This document shows positions 17,703 through 24,286 of a DNA stretch of 64,000 bases, one piece after another (the first letter of the stretch is position 1; each line of letters opens with the position of its first letter). Source of the stretch: CAYUVH01 sp964448135 (lineage in GTDB: Bacteria > Verrucomicrobiota > Verrucomicrobiia > Limisphaerales > UBA8199); assembly GCA_964448135.1 (NCBI GenBank), contig CAYUVH010000058.1:65295-129294 (forward strand), in the 5' to 3' direction. Under the pieces are notes generated by a model, which was not told the DNA's origin, did no database searches, and saw nothing but the letters and a program-made list of their open reading frames with translations. Position numbers and translations under genes: made by a program.

Positions 17703-19067
17703 ATGACCGCAAAATTTACCCGCTCCATTTCCTGCGTGATCCTTCTGCTCGCGTTCGCCGGTTGCGCGCGTTACCAGGCCAACCTTCCCAAAACGGATTC
17801 CCGCACGAACAACGCCTACTATTTCCAAAATCACACCCGGACGAACAATTCCGACGAAATCCTCTTCCTGCTCGCTTTCTCCGGCGGCGGCACGCGCGCG
17901 GCGGCGTTTTCCTACGGCCTGCTCGAATCACTCCGCGACACCAGTTACCCGGTCGCCGGCAGCCAACGGCGCTTGCTCGACGAAGTGGACGCCATTTCAT
18001 CCGTGTCCGGCGGGAGCATCACCGCCGCCGCGTACGGCCTTTATGGCGACAAGACCTTCGAAATCTTCGAATCGGCCTTCTTGGAGCGGGATATTGAGCT
18101 GGCGTTGTTGGGCAAGGTGATGAATCCGTTGCACTGGCCCGCGCTCTGGTCGCCGTACTACAGCCGTTCGGACCTGGCGGCCAAATACTACGACAAGATT
18201 CTCTTCAAACACGCGACCTTTCAAAACCTGACCAGCAACAACAGCCCGTATCTCGTCATCAACGGCACCGACGTGGACACCGGCACGCGGATTTCGTTCA
18301 CCCAGAATTTCTTCGACCTGCTGGCCTCCGACGTCTCGAGTTATCCGCTCTCTCGTGCGGTCGCGGCGTCCTCCGCGGTGCCGGGACTGCTCACCCCGAT
18401 CACGCTCAACAACTATGCCGGGGAACATCAGAAGGAAGTCCCCGCCTGGGTCATGCATCCCTACGGTCCGGATGCCGGGCTCGCGGGGCGCCAACTCGCC
18501 GCGCTCCGGGATTTCGCCTGCGGCACAAACCATCCGTACCTGCATCTCGTGGACGGTGGCGTCGCGGACAATCTTGGGCTGCGGGTTTACGAGGAAGGTC
18601 TTTCGTACCTGCAATTGACGCCGGAACTGCTGAAGGCAGGCCCGCTGAAAAATCTCCGCAAGGTGGTGTTCGTTTGCGTCAACGCGCACGTGCAGAATGA
18701 AAAGCACTGGGACCGGTCGGCCAAAACGCCGGGCTCGCTCGCCGTGGCGATCGTGGCCGATGGCGTGACCATGGAACACTATTCGAACGACTCGCTTTCG
18801 CTGTTGCGATTGGGAATCGAGCGGGCGAAGAATTTTCCCGAGCTCAAGGACAAGGTGGAATTTTATTCCATTGATTTGAGCTTCGATCAGATTCGCGAAA
18901 CATCCGAAGCAGAGTACCTGCTGAGCCTGCCGACGTCGTTCTGTTTGCGGGACGAGGCGGTGAAAAAACTGAAGCAGGCAGCTCACACATTGCTTTACCA
19001 GCACCCTGAATTCAAACGGTTGATGACGGATTTGAAGGCGCACCCGGCCGCTGCACCGCGCAAGTGA
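17703..19067 (+). CDS. Patatin-like phospholipase lipoprotein
   Basis: Protein of 454 residues. The signal peptide ends in LAFAGC, a lipobox, so the protein is likely lipid-anchored. The patatin domain has the oxyanion glycine loop FSGGGTRAAAFSYG, the nucleophile elbow SSVSGGSITA (GxSxG variant S-V-S-G-G), and the catalytic Asp in VDGGVADNLG (DGG). Patatins hydrolyse acyl chains of phospholipids. It follows a hydrolase and a porin, suggesting envelope lipid work. Confidence 0.9.
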   Translation: MTAKFTRSISCVILLLAFAGCARYQANLPKTDSRTNNAYYFQNHTRTNNSDEILFLLAFSGGGTRAAAFSYGLLESLRDTSYPVAGSQRRLLDEVDAISSVSGGSITAAAYGLYGDKTFEIFESAFLERDIELALLGKVMNPLHWPALWSPYYSRSDLAAKYYDKILFKHATFQNLTSNNSPYLVINGTDVDTGTRISFTQNFFDLLASDVSSYPLSRAVAASSAVPGLLTPITLNNYAGEHQKEVPAWVMHPYGPDAGLAGRQLAALRDFACGTNHPYLHLVDGGVADNLGLRVYEEGLSYLQLTPELLKAGPLKNLRKVVFVCVNAHVQNEKHWDRSAKTPGSLAVAIVADGVTMEHYSNDSLSLLRLGIERAKNFPELKDKVEFYSIDLSFDQIRETSEAEYLLSLPTSFCLRDEAVKKLKQAAHTLLYQHPEFKRLMTDLKAHPAAAPRK

Positions 19068-19086
19068 TGACTTTTGGTGATGGGGA

Positions 19087-19197
19087 TACCTCAAGCTGCT
19101 AAATCTCCCTCTCGGCCTGATCATCAGCTTCCACGAAATGAAACTCAACGACGGCCTCACCTGCACCATCCTCCCTGCTGCCAATCAACGGCATTGA
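19087..19197 (+). pseudogene. GxxExxR protein (PD-(D/E)XK-like), C-terminal remnant
   Basis: The frame reads YLKLLNLPLGLIISFHEMKL and DGLTCTILPAANQRH before TGA. This matches the typical C-terminus of the GxxExxR family (YLKLxxxxLGLLINF...), small proteins of the PD-(D/E)XK nuclease superfamily frequent in Bacteroidetes and Verrucomicrobia. Nothing upstream encodes the GxxExxR core, so only the last 36 residues remain. Confidence 0.6.
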
Positions 19198-19290
19198 GAT
19201 GTAATGAAGGTTGTAATTCTTCACGAGAAATCTACACACAGATCCAGCCTTCCAACCACGACGCTCCTCAGCGGGGAACTTTTTTGGTTG

Positions 19291-19452
19291 GAACCCATCT
19301 CATAAATGGGCGAGGACAGGAACGCCGAGGGATTTGGGCCGGGGGCGAGGCGCGAGGAGGGAGCATCCCCGCAACGGGCTGTGACCGACGAGCAACGAAG
19401 CCTTCGGCCCAAAGACCCGCCGCGCCGCCTTGAGCATTTATGAGCTGGGTTC
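19291..19452. mobile_element. Small non-coding element with terminal inverted repeats (MITE-like)
   Basis: GAACCCATCTCATAAATG at 19291-19308 is mirrored by CATTTATGAGCTGGGTTC at 19435-19452 (17 of 18 pairs match). The 162-base unit has no open frame and is GC-rich inside. It directly follows the GxxExxR remnant and touches the stop codon of the small membrane protein gene at 19452. No target duplication is obvious. It could also be a structured RNA or REP-like unit. Confidence 0.5.
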
Positions 19453-19679
19453 TAGTCATGCTTTCGGCTGGAGTAAATGAAAGCGCCAACCAGAACGAAT
19501 GGGGCGCAAACAAGGCTTAGCGACAATACGCAAATCTTGACCACCAAGCTTGCTCGGGGAGCGAGATGGACAGCCAGGCTCCCGAAAAGTGCCAGTACGA
19601 CGAAGCATGCGCCGAAGGCCAGGGCCAGAAAAAGCAGCACCCAAAGCAGCAGCTTGAACATGTCGAGCCAATAACTCAT
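19452..19679 (-). CDS. Small two-helix membrane protein
   Basis: 75 residues with two strongly hydrophobic segments (LLLWVLLFLALAFGACFVVL and VLSLSLVCAPFVLVGAFIY) and a short charged tail (SSRKHD). Its ATG overlaps the stop of the LuxR-type regulator (ATGA, 19676-19679), which supports it as a real gene at the end of that operon. Function unknown. Confidence 0.6.
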   Translation of the reverse strand: MSYWLDMFKLLLWVLLFLALAFGACFVVLALFGSLAVHLAPRASLVVKICVLSLSLVCAPFVLVGAFIYSSRKHD

Positions 19680-20371
19680 ATGTCCCGGGCAGGCTCAGCG
19701 GCGGCCGATGGTTTGCGTCCTTTGGGAGGACAATCGGAAGGTGGCAACAGGCCTGCAAGCACCGCAAAGCGTGTCAGGCCGGCGGTGGTATCGATGCCAA
19801 GCTTCGCGATGATACGATCCCGGAAGTAATCGAATGCTGTCGGCGCGAAACCCATTTGAGTGGCTACTGCGAGGCGACTCTGGCCTTTGGCAATTCTGGC
19901 GAGCACCTCGCGCTCGCGCATGTTCAGGTGGTACAGATTCGGTGGGGGCTGGCTCAGACGGTAAAGATGCTCCATCGCCAGTCGCGCGGAGTCCCCGGAA
20001 TAAACGAACTCGCCGGCGGCGACGCGCTTGATCGCTTGGAGCAGCTCGCCGGGAGGTGTGCTGGCTGGCAACAGGCCGTTGGCGCCGGCGTGGGCGGCTT
20101 CGTAAACACTCTCGGCGTCAAGAGCCTGGGTAAGCAGCATAACCTTTACGGATGGCAGCTCGCGCCGCAATCGGGCGGCGACTTTCGAACCCGGAACTCC
20201 TGCGTGGTCGTCGGCAACAATGACGAGGTTGGGCGTCAGGTTTTGGGCTTGAGACAGCGCCTGGCTGCCCTTTGAAACCTGGCCCACTATGCGAAGGCCG
20301 GTTTCCGCCGCAAGTCGCTCGCAGAGAGCAGCCGGCTGAGGGGCAACCACCATGAGTTTTAGAGCGCGCAT
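19676..20371 (-). CDS. LuxR/NarL-type response regulator with degenerate receiver
   Basis: With ATG 20371 the product is 231 residues. The N-terminal receiver-like domain (1-120) has an Asp at LVIVADDHAGVPG and the TQALD strand, but its first strand reads LMVVAPQP where phosphorylated receivers carry an acidic pair, so Mg binding and phosphorylation are doubtful. The C-terminal HTH is clear: NMREREVLARIAKGQSRLAV then MGFAPTAFDYFRDRIIAKLG. A Pro-rich tail follows. An in-frame TTG at 20443 would add 24 residues and overlap the preceding stop. It lies in the minus-strand operon behind the glycosyltransferase-phosphatase fusion. Confidence 0.75.
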   Translation of the reverse strand: MRALKLMVVAPQPAALCERLAAETGLRIVGQVSKGSQALSQAQNLTPNLVIVADDHAGVPGSKVAARLRRELPSVKVMLLTQALDAESVYEAAHAGANGLLPASTPPGELLQAIKRVAAGEFVYSGDSARLAMEHLYRLSQPPPNLYHLNMREREVLARIAKGQSRLAVATQMGFAPTAFDYFRDRIIAKLGIDTTAGLTRFAVLAGLLPPSDCPPKGRKPSAAAEPARDI

Positions 20372-20435
20372 GGATTTTTTCAGATGTTTCTGGAGGATGG
20401 AGGCGCGACCTAAGGGGAACGCTTCAAATTGGCGC

Positions 20436-20687
20436 TCAGCCAAAGTAGGAGGGCAAAACGAGAGCGGCGTAGATCACTCCAAGGACCAGAGCGCCCATGA
20501 GCTCGCGCTGATCCCTGACGCCAGGAAGAGGCGAGCGGATCCGTGCGGTGTTTTGGTCTGGCCATGCCGGCAATACAATTGAACGGATGGTGGCCCGCCC
20601 ATCCGTGTTTGCCTCCGCTGGCACTCGCCATCGGACCCTTAGGGTGTAGACGCCCGCTCCCAAGGTGCCGGAACCGGCTACTCGCAC
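20436..20687 (-). CDS. Small protein with C-terminal membrane helix, unknown
   Basis: 83 residues from GTG 20687 (AAGG five bases before). A beta-type N-terminal part (GAGVYTLRVRWRVPAEA) is followed by a C-terminal hydrophobic helix (LMGALVLGVIYAALVLPSYFG). It lies between the fusion gene (36 bases upstream) and the regulator on the same strand. It may be the stub of a secreted or membrane protein; not recognised. Confidence 0.42.
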   Translation of the reverse strand: MRVAGSGTLGAGVYTLRVRWRVPAEANTDGRATIRSIVLPAWPDQNTARIRSPLPGVRDQRELMGALVLGVIYAALVLPSYFG

Positions 20688-20722
20688 ATCCTTGGCAGAT
20701 AACAGGCGCGGGTCAAGGATAT

Positions 20723-22204
20723 CTATTGAGCGGCAGGCTGGGCGGCTGTTTCGGCCAGCTCTCTAATTTCCGGTTTCCGGGAGACAGGCAGAGCCAATAA
20801 TCGGAGGATGTCTCGGAGGTCGCCCTGGACCACATAAGTGGACGCATCGCGCACGGCCGGAGTTTTGGGTTGGAACGCGACTGAGAATCCGGCGGCCTTG
20901 AGCAAGCAGATGTCGTTGTCGCTGTCTCCGACGGCGACTACACGCTCGGCGCCGATGCCGAGCTCCTCGGTGAGATGGCGCAGGACGTTGACTTTGCAGA
21001 TTGCGTGCGTGGGGCAGCCTTTTGGGTGCTGCATGGCTGGTGAAAGGGTGAGGCGGCCGGAAGCCTTGTCGCGGTGAAACTTCATGACGTGACTGATGGT
21101 GAAATCGGCAAACACACGCCGGCGCACGACCTCGGCGGCCATGCGGTAACTGTCGGTGACGACGCCGACCAGGTAACCGGCTTTCCGCAAGCCGACAACG
21201 GTCTCTGTGGCGCCGCTCATCAAGGGCAGTTCCCGGGCAACCTGCTCAATGAGATGGCGCGAAACTCCCTTGAAGCAGGCTGCGATGCGTTTGGATCGCT
21301 GGATGGGGGTCAAGGCGGGGTTGTCGAGCAGGGGGGCGAGCTGCTCGGTGCGTCCGGTTTTTTTGGCCAGCTCGACGACGAAACGTCCGTTTAGCAGGGT
21401 GCCGTCCATGTCGAAGAGCGCGAGCTTCTGGGCTTGCTTCAGCATGCTCAGGGCGTGGCGGAAATCGGCGCGGCGAACGCGGTCCCGCTCCCGCGCGTCC
21501 CGCACGTGACTAATGCGCAGCCGGCCCCATTCGTTGGCGCGCTCGAGGATGGTCCGCGCCACCTGGGTGGCCATCTCGCCCAGAGCTTCGAGCGGCTGGC
21601 TGCGATGGGCTATACGGCCGATGTCCACTTCCACGATGCGGGCGCGCGCGGCTGCCGCATCTATGAGGAGACCCACGTCAACGCCGTAGTCGTTCTCGAA
21701 ACGCAATCGCTTCAGAGTCTCGCGCCGTGCCGCGATGATGCCGCCGAGTGGCTGCGTCAGTTCGGCCAGCTCCGGAAAATAGGTGCGCAGCAGCGGTTTG
21801 GCGGTGAGCATGGTAACGCGCCCGGCGCGCCGGGCGAAGCGGGCCTTTACAAAATCAGCCTCGTCGTCAATCAGCGGGCGGGTGAGGTTTCTGATGAGGT
21901 TTTTGCGCAAACCGCGCAGATCGCCGTCCAAATACACGATGAACTCGTATTTTGCCTCCTGCAGCCCGTCCTCCATCGAGGCGCCCTTCCCGAGCAGCGA
22001 ACTGGTGACAACGCGGGCGCCGGAGCGCTCCGCCATTTCGGGCGTACCGTCAATGGAGCCGTCGTCGATGACGAGCACCTCCCCGACGCCGGGGCTGGCG
22101 AGGGCAAGATGGACTACTTTCTCAATGGTGCGCGACTCGTTCAGGACGGGAATGACGACGGTGATTTGTGCGCGCGACGGTTTGGTTCGTTTAGTCTGCT
22201 TCAT
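20723..22204 (-). CDS. Fusion of GT2 glycosyltransferase and HAD-IB (SerB-like) phosphatase
   Basis: 493 residues from ATG 22204 (a GTG at 22243 would add 13). N-terminal half: GT-A glycosyltransferase with TVVIPVLNESRTIEKVV, VLVIDDGSIDGT and YLDGDLRG, close in pattern to glucosyl/mannosyl-3-phosphoglycerate synthases. C-terminal half: HAD phosphatase with DMDGTLLNG (motif I), VVTDSYRM (motif II) and VVAVGDSDNDICLLKAAG (motif IV), the phosphoserine-phosphatase class. Making a phosphorylated glycoside and dephosphorylating it in one chain would give a compatible solute such as glucosyl- or mannosylglycerate; that is inference. First gene of the minus-strand operon and divergent from the cassette at 22309. 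Confidence 0.8.
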   Translation of the reverse strand: MKQTKRTKPSRAQITVVIPVLNESRTIEKVVHLALASPGVGEVLVIDDGSIDGTPEMAERSGARVVTSSLLGKGASMEDGLQEAKYEFIVYLDGDLRGLRKNLIRNLTRPLIDDEADFVKARFARRAGRVTMLTAKPLLRTYFPELAELTQPLGGIIAARRETLKRLRFENDYGVDVGLLIDAAAARARIVEVDIGRIAHRSQPLEALGEMATQVARTILERANEWGRLRISHVRDARERDRVRRADFRHALSMLKQAQKLALFDMDGTLLNGRFVVELAKKTGRTEQLAPLLDNPALTPIQRSKRIAACFKGVSRHLIEQVARELPLMSGATETVVGLRKAGYLVGVVTDSYRMAAEVVRRRVFADFTISHVMKFHRDKASGRLTLSPAMQHPKGCPTHAICKVNVLRHLTEELGIGAERVVAVGDSDNDICLLKAAGFSVAFQPKTPAVRDASTYVVQGDLRDILRLLALPVSRKPEIRELAETAAQPAAQ

Positions 22205-22308
22205 TCTGCTCTGAGAACGCGGTTTGGAACATTTGCCCGGCACTGCTCCGGCGCAACGCGGTCAATGGCAATTGACAGTCTGAGCGTGCCCAAATTAAGT
22301 TTAAATTG

Positions 22309-22689
22309 ATGGAATCAAATATTCCAGCAGAGGTTCAAACGTTTTTGGACCGCTACATTACCTCGCTGGATCAATTGGAAGTGCTGCTCTTGGTGTGCTC
22401 TTTGCCTGATCGTGAGTGGGCCGCGGAGGCGGTTTACCAGGTGGTGCTTTCCAATCCCGCGGTGGTGGCCGAGCGGCTCGAGGGTCTCGTAAGGGCCGGA
22501 CTGCTTAGCTCCTCAGGCTCTCCCCCGCGCTATCGCTACGGGCCGGCGAACGACGAGCTGGCCCGGCAAGTCGCGGCATTGGGAGCGGTCTACAAAACGG
22601 CAAGGCACCGGGTGGTCGAATGGATTTATCGTCCACCTGATCCCTTGAAGCCGTTTGCCGATGCCTTTAAATTCACCCGGAGGAATTAA
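22309..22689 (+). CDS. Small winged-helix-like protein
   Basis: 126 residues, soluble. LDQLEVLLLVCSLPDREWAA then VVLSNPAVVAERLEGLVRAG and LLSSSGSPPRYRYGPANDEL form the helix-helix-helix-wing order of a winged-helix DNA-binding domain; a C-terminal amphipathic helix follows. ATG 22309 is preferred to the adjacent TTG. Two bases separate it from the next gene. Probably regulates or partners the two membrane proteins behind it. Confidence 0.6.
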   Translation: MESNIPAEVQTFLDRYITSLDQLEVLLLVCSLPDREWAAEAVYQVVLSNPAVVAERLEGLVRAGLLSSSGSPPRYRYGPANDELARQVAALGAVYKTARHRVVEWIYRPPDPLKPFADAFKFTRRN

Positions 22690-22691
22690 GC

Positions 22692-22958
22692 ATGGCATTT
22701 GCGGTATACATACTGTGCGCGGGCACGAGCTTGGTCTGCTTCGGGCTGCTGCTGCGCCACTACCTGCGGCACCGTGGTTCGCTTTTGTTCTTCAGCGCGC
22801 TGGGTTTTCTGTGTTTTGCGGTGGCGAACATTTTACTGTTCGTGGATCTCATCGTAGTGCCGCAGAACGATCTCCGGTTCTGGCGCAACCTGGCCCACCT
22901 GGTGGGTGTGGTGCTCTTGCTGTATGGGCTGATTCAGCGAAAGGAGGGTGAGTTGTGA
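22692..22958 (+). CDS. DUF5985-like membrane protein 1
   Basis: 88 residues with three hydrophobic helices: VYILCAGTSLVCFGLLLRHY, LLFFSALGFLCFAVANILLF, and LAHLVGVVLLLYGLIQRKE. The order (short helix, basic turn, FxxxGFxxFAxxNxxLF, C-terminal helix ending in QRK) fits the DUF5985 family of paired small membrane proteins. Overlaps the next gene. Function unknown. Confidence 0.6.
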   Translation: MAFAVYILCAGTSLVCFGLLLRHYLRHRGSLLFFSALGFLCFAVANILLFVDLIVVPQNDLRFWRNLAHLVGVVLLLYGLIQRKEGEL

Positions 22959-23230
22959 TGAACTCGGAGGCGGTTTTGTCTTTCATGAGTGGCGCAATCA
23001 CGATGGGCTACACGGCGGTGGCGTTTTGCTTTTTGAGTTCGTGGTGGCGCGGGCGCAACGCTTTGATCGGACTGTTCGCCGTGGCGTTTTTCCTGCTTGC
23101 AATCGAGCGCGTGCTCTACTTTTTCATTCCGAGTGAGAATGAGTATCAGCCGCTGGTTTATCTGATTCGCCTCAGCGCCTTCTCACTGATCATTCTCGGG
23201 ATAGCGGTGCAGAATCGACGTCAGCGGTGA
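22955..23230 (+). CDS. DUF5985-like membrane protein 2
   Basis: About 90 residues with three helices and the same plan as its neighbour: ALIGLFAVAFFLLAIERVLY in place of the FxxxGF helix, then LIRLSAFSLIILGIAVQNRR. It is a paralogue of the preceding gene. AGGAGG at 22942 serves either GTG 22955 (7 bases away) or ATG 22958 (10 bases). The pair with the winged-helix gene forms a three-gene cassette. Confidence 0.6.
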   Translation: MMNSEAVLSFMSGAITMGYTAVAFCFLSSWWRGRNALIGLFAVAFFLLAIERVLYFFIPSENEYQPLVYLIRLSAFSLIILGIAVQNRRQR

Positions 23231-23552
23231 GAGTGGGCGAGCCCAGGGGCGCATTTGCCGGATTGCCGGCGGTTGTCATCTAGTCCCCTTCAGGTTGCCC
23301 GCGAAGGCGCGTTTGCTCCTTGTTCCCAAATCCGTCCTTCAGCTGTGACGGGTGGCTCCCACCGCCACTGTGACCTTTCAACTTGTCCAGCCCCTTGACA
23401 CCGCTCGCCCCCTGAATTACAGAGGAGTGGCTGGAGGACGCGATTATCGATTGAGCCACGCATCGGCGCCACCAAAGTGATCGGATTTAACATGACCACC
23501 GAAGAAAAAACCTGCTCTGACCGGATCCCGGCCTCCTTTCCTTGTGTCCAGG

Positions 23553-23620
23553 GCCAACCGTTCCGGCCAGAACCAGCTAATGCCACGTAAAGCCACTCAA
23601 TGCCAGCTAATGCCACCCCT
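23553..23620. repeat. 10-base phased array of GCCA words
   Basis: GCCA begins at 23553, 23566, 23582, 23592, 23602 and 23612, and ACCA at 23572; the last five sites are exactly 10 bases apart. Units read TGCCACGTAA, AGCCACTCAA and so on. The spacing equals one DNA helical turn. Confidence 0.65.
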
Positions 23621-23690
23621 CTTTATTCCTCTGCGACCTGCAAAATGCGCTTCCTCCCATCAATAAACGTCCCTCGCCTCGACGAAGCCG

Positions 23691-23820
23691 GTCAAACAAT
23701 GTCACACTTTGTCAAAGTATGTCACACTACGCCAACCGCGGCTGTCATACCTCCCGTCATAGTAAAAACCCCAGCAATCAAAGTTCGTCAAAGTATATCC
23801 AAGTTGAAAAATGGGGGCCC
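23691..23820. repeat. 10-base phased array of GTCA words followed by dispersed repeat
   Basis: GTCA begins at 23691, 23701, 23711 and 23721, with a GCCA at 23731: strict 10-base spacing. Further GTCA words come at 23744, 23756 and 23787. From 23758 the sequence matches, in inverse orientation, the element at 9989-10050. Confidence 0.7.
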
Positions 23821-23851
23821 CAAACCCACGCTTGCCCTTGAACCTCTCCGC

Positions 23852-23881
23852 CGTAGCGCAGGCGTCCTCGCCTGCGAGTTC
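23852..23881 (+). repeat. 30-base dispersed hairpin repeat, copy 1
   Basis: CGTAGCGCAGGCG...CGCCTGCGAGTTC; its reverse complement occurs at 40793-40822 with one difference in 30 bases. The core AGGCG-TCCT-CGCCT is self-complementary. Confidence 0.7.
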
Positions 23882-23928
23882 ACGCACCGTCCCGGTACGT
23901 GTTCCTGTCTCCCGCGCGTACGCCTTCA

Positions 23929-24035
23929 ATCCCAAAGGGATTGCGACCTCCAGCCCCAGGTTGGCCCGTCGTCTTTTGCGGGCAAACCTGGGGACGGGCA
24001 CGCCGCACGAACCCATCAACCCCAACGGGGTTGCG
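23929..24035 (+). repeat. Two related hairpins, CAAYCCC-AAN-GGGRTTG
   Basis: CAATCCC-AAA-GGGATTG begins at 23929 and CAACCCC-AAC-GGGGTTG at 24017; both are followed by CG and a CTCC-type sequence. The arms co-vary (AT against CG), which points to selection on a hairpin or to a repeat family. Confidence 0.55.
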
Positions 24036-24121
24036 CCTCCCCTCAGTCGTTCCTGGGCTCAAATCCCGAAACCTCTTTTCCACGGCATTCAAGCTGCCAT
24101 CCGCAGCCTTGGCCAATCCCC

Positions 24122-24165
24122 GTCAAAGTATGTCAAAGTATGTCAAAGTAAAAAAAGGGACCCAC
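24122..24165. repeat. Three perfect 10-base units GTCAAAGTAT
   Basis: GTCAAAGTAT begins at 24122, 24132 and 24142 (last unit ends in AA), then a run of A and GGGACCC, like the end of the elements at 9989 and 23758. It lies about 120 bases upstream of the radical SAM gene. Confidence 0.7.
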
Positions 24166-24286
24166 TTGCCCCCCGGCCGGTCTCAATTACCGCCTGATTC
24201 ACGCCCATGCGGTGCTGACCCCGCCCGACCAGCGCCCTCCATAAACCCTTGATAACGCTCCTTTTTTGCCCTACATTAAACCAAAT

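Larger units (their letters stand above)
23231..24286. other. Repeat-rich intergenic region
   Basis: About 1.05 kb with no supported gene. It holds two sets of 10-base phased words (from 23553 and 23691), a dispersed 30-base repeat (23852), two related hairpins (23929-24035) and three perfect 10-base units (24122). Open frames across it translate the repeats and lack family features. Confidence 0.7.

Noticed and set aside
23600..24151. Open frame of 183 residues in the repeat region
   Set aside because: The translation is made of repeat words (SAGVLACEFTH, VKVCQSMSK); no family features and no ribosome-binding site.
23553..24165. CRISPR array
   Set aside because: Units are 10 bases without spacers of 25-40 bases, and no cas gene is present.
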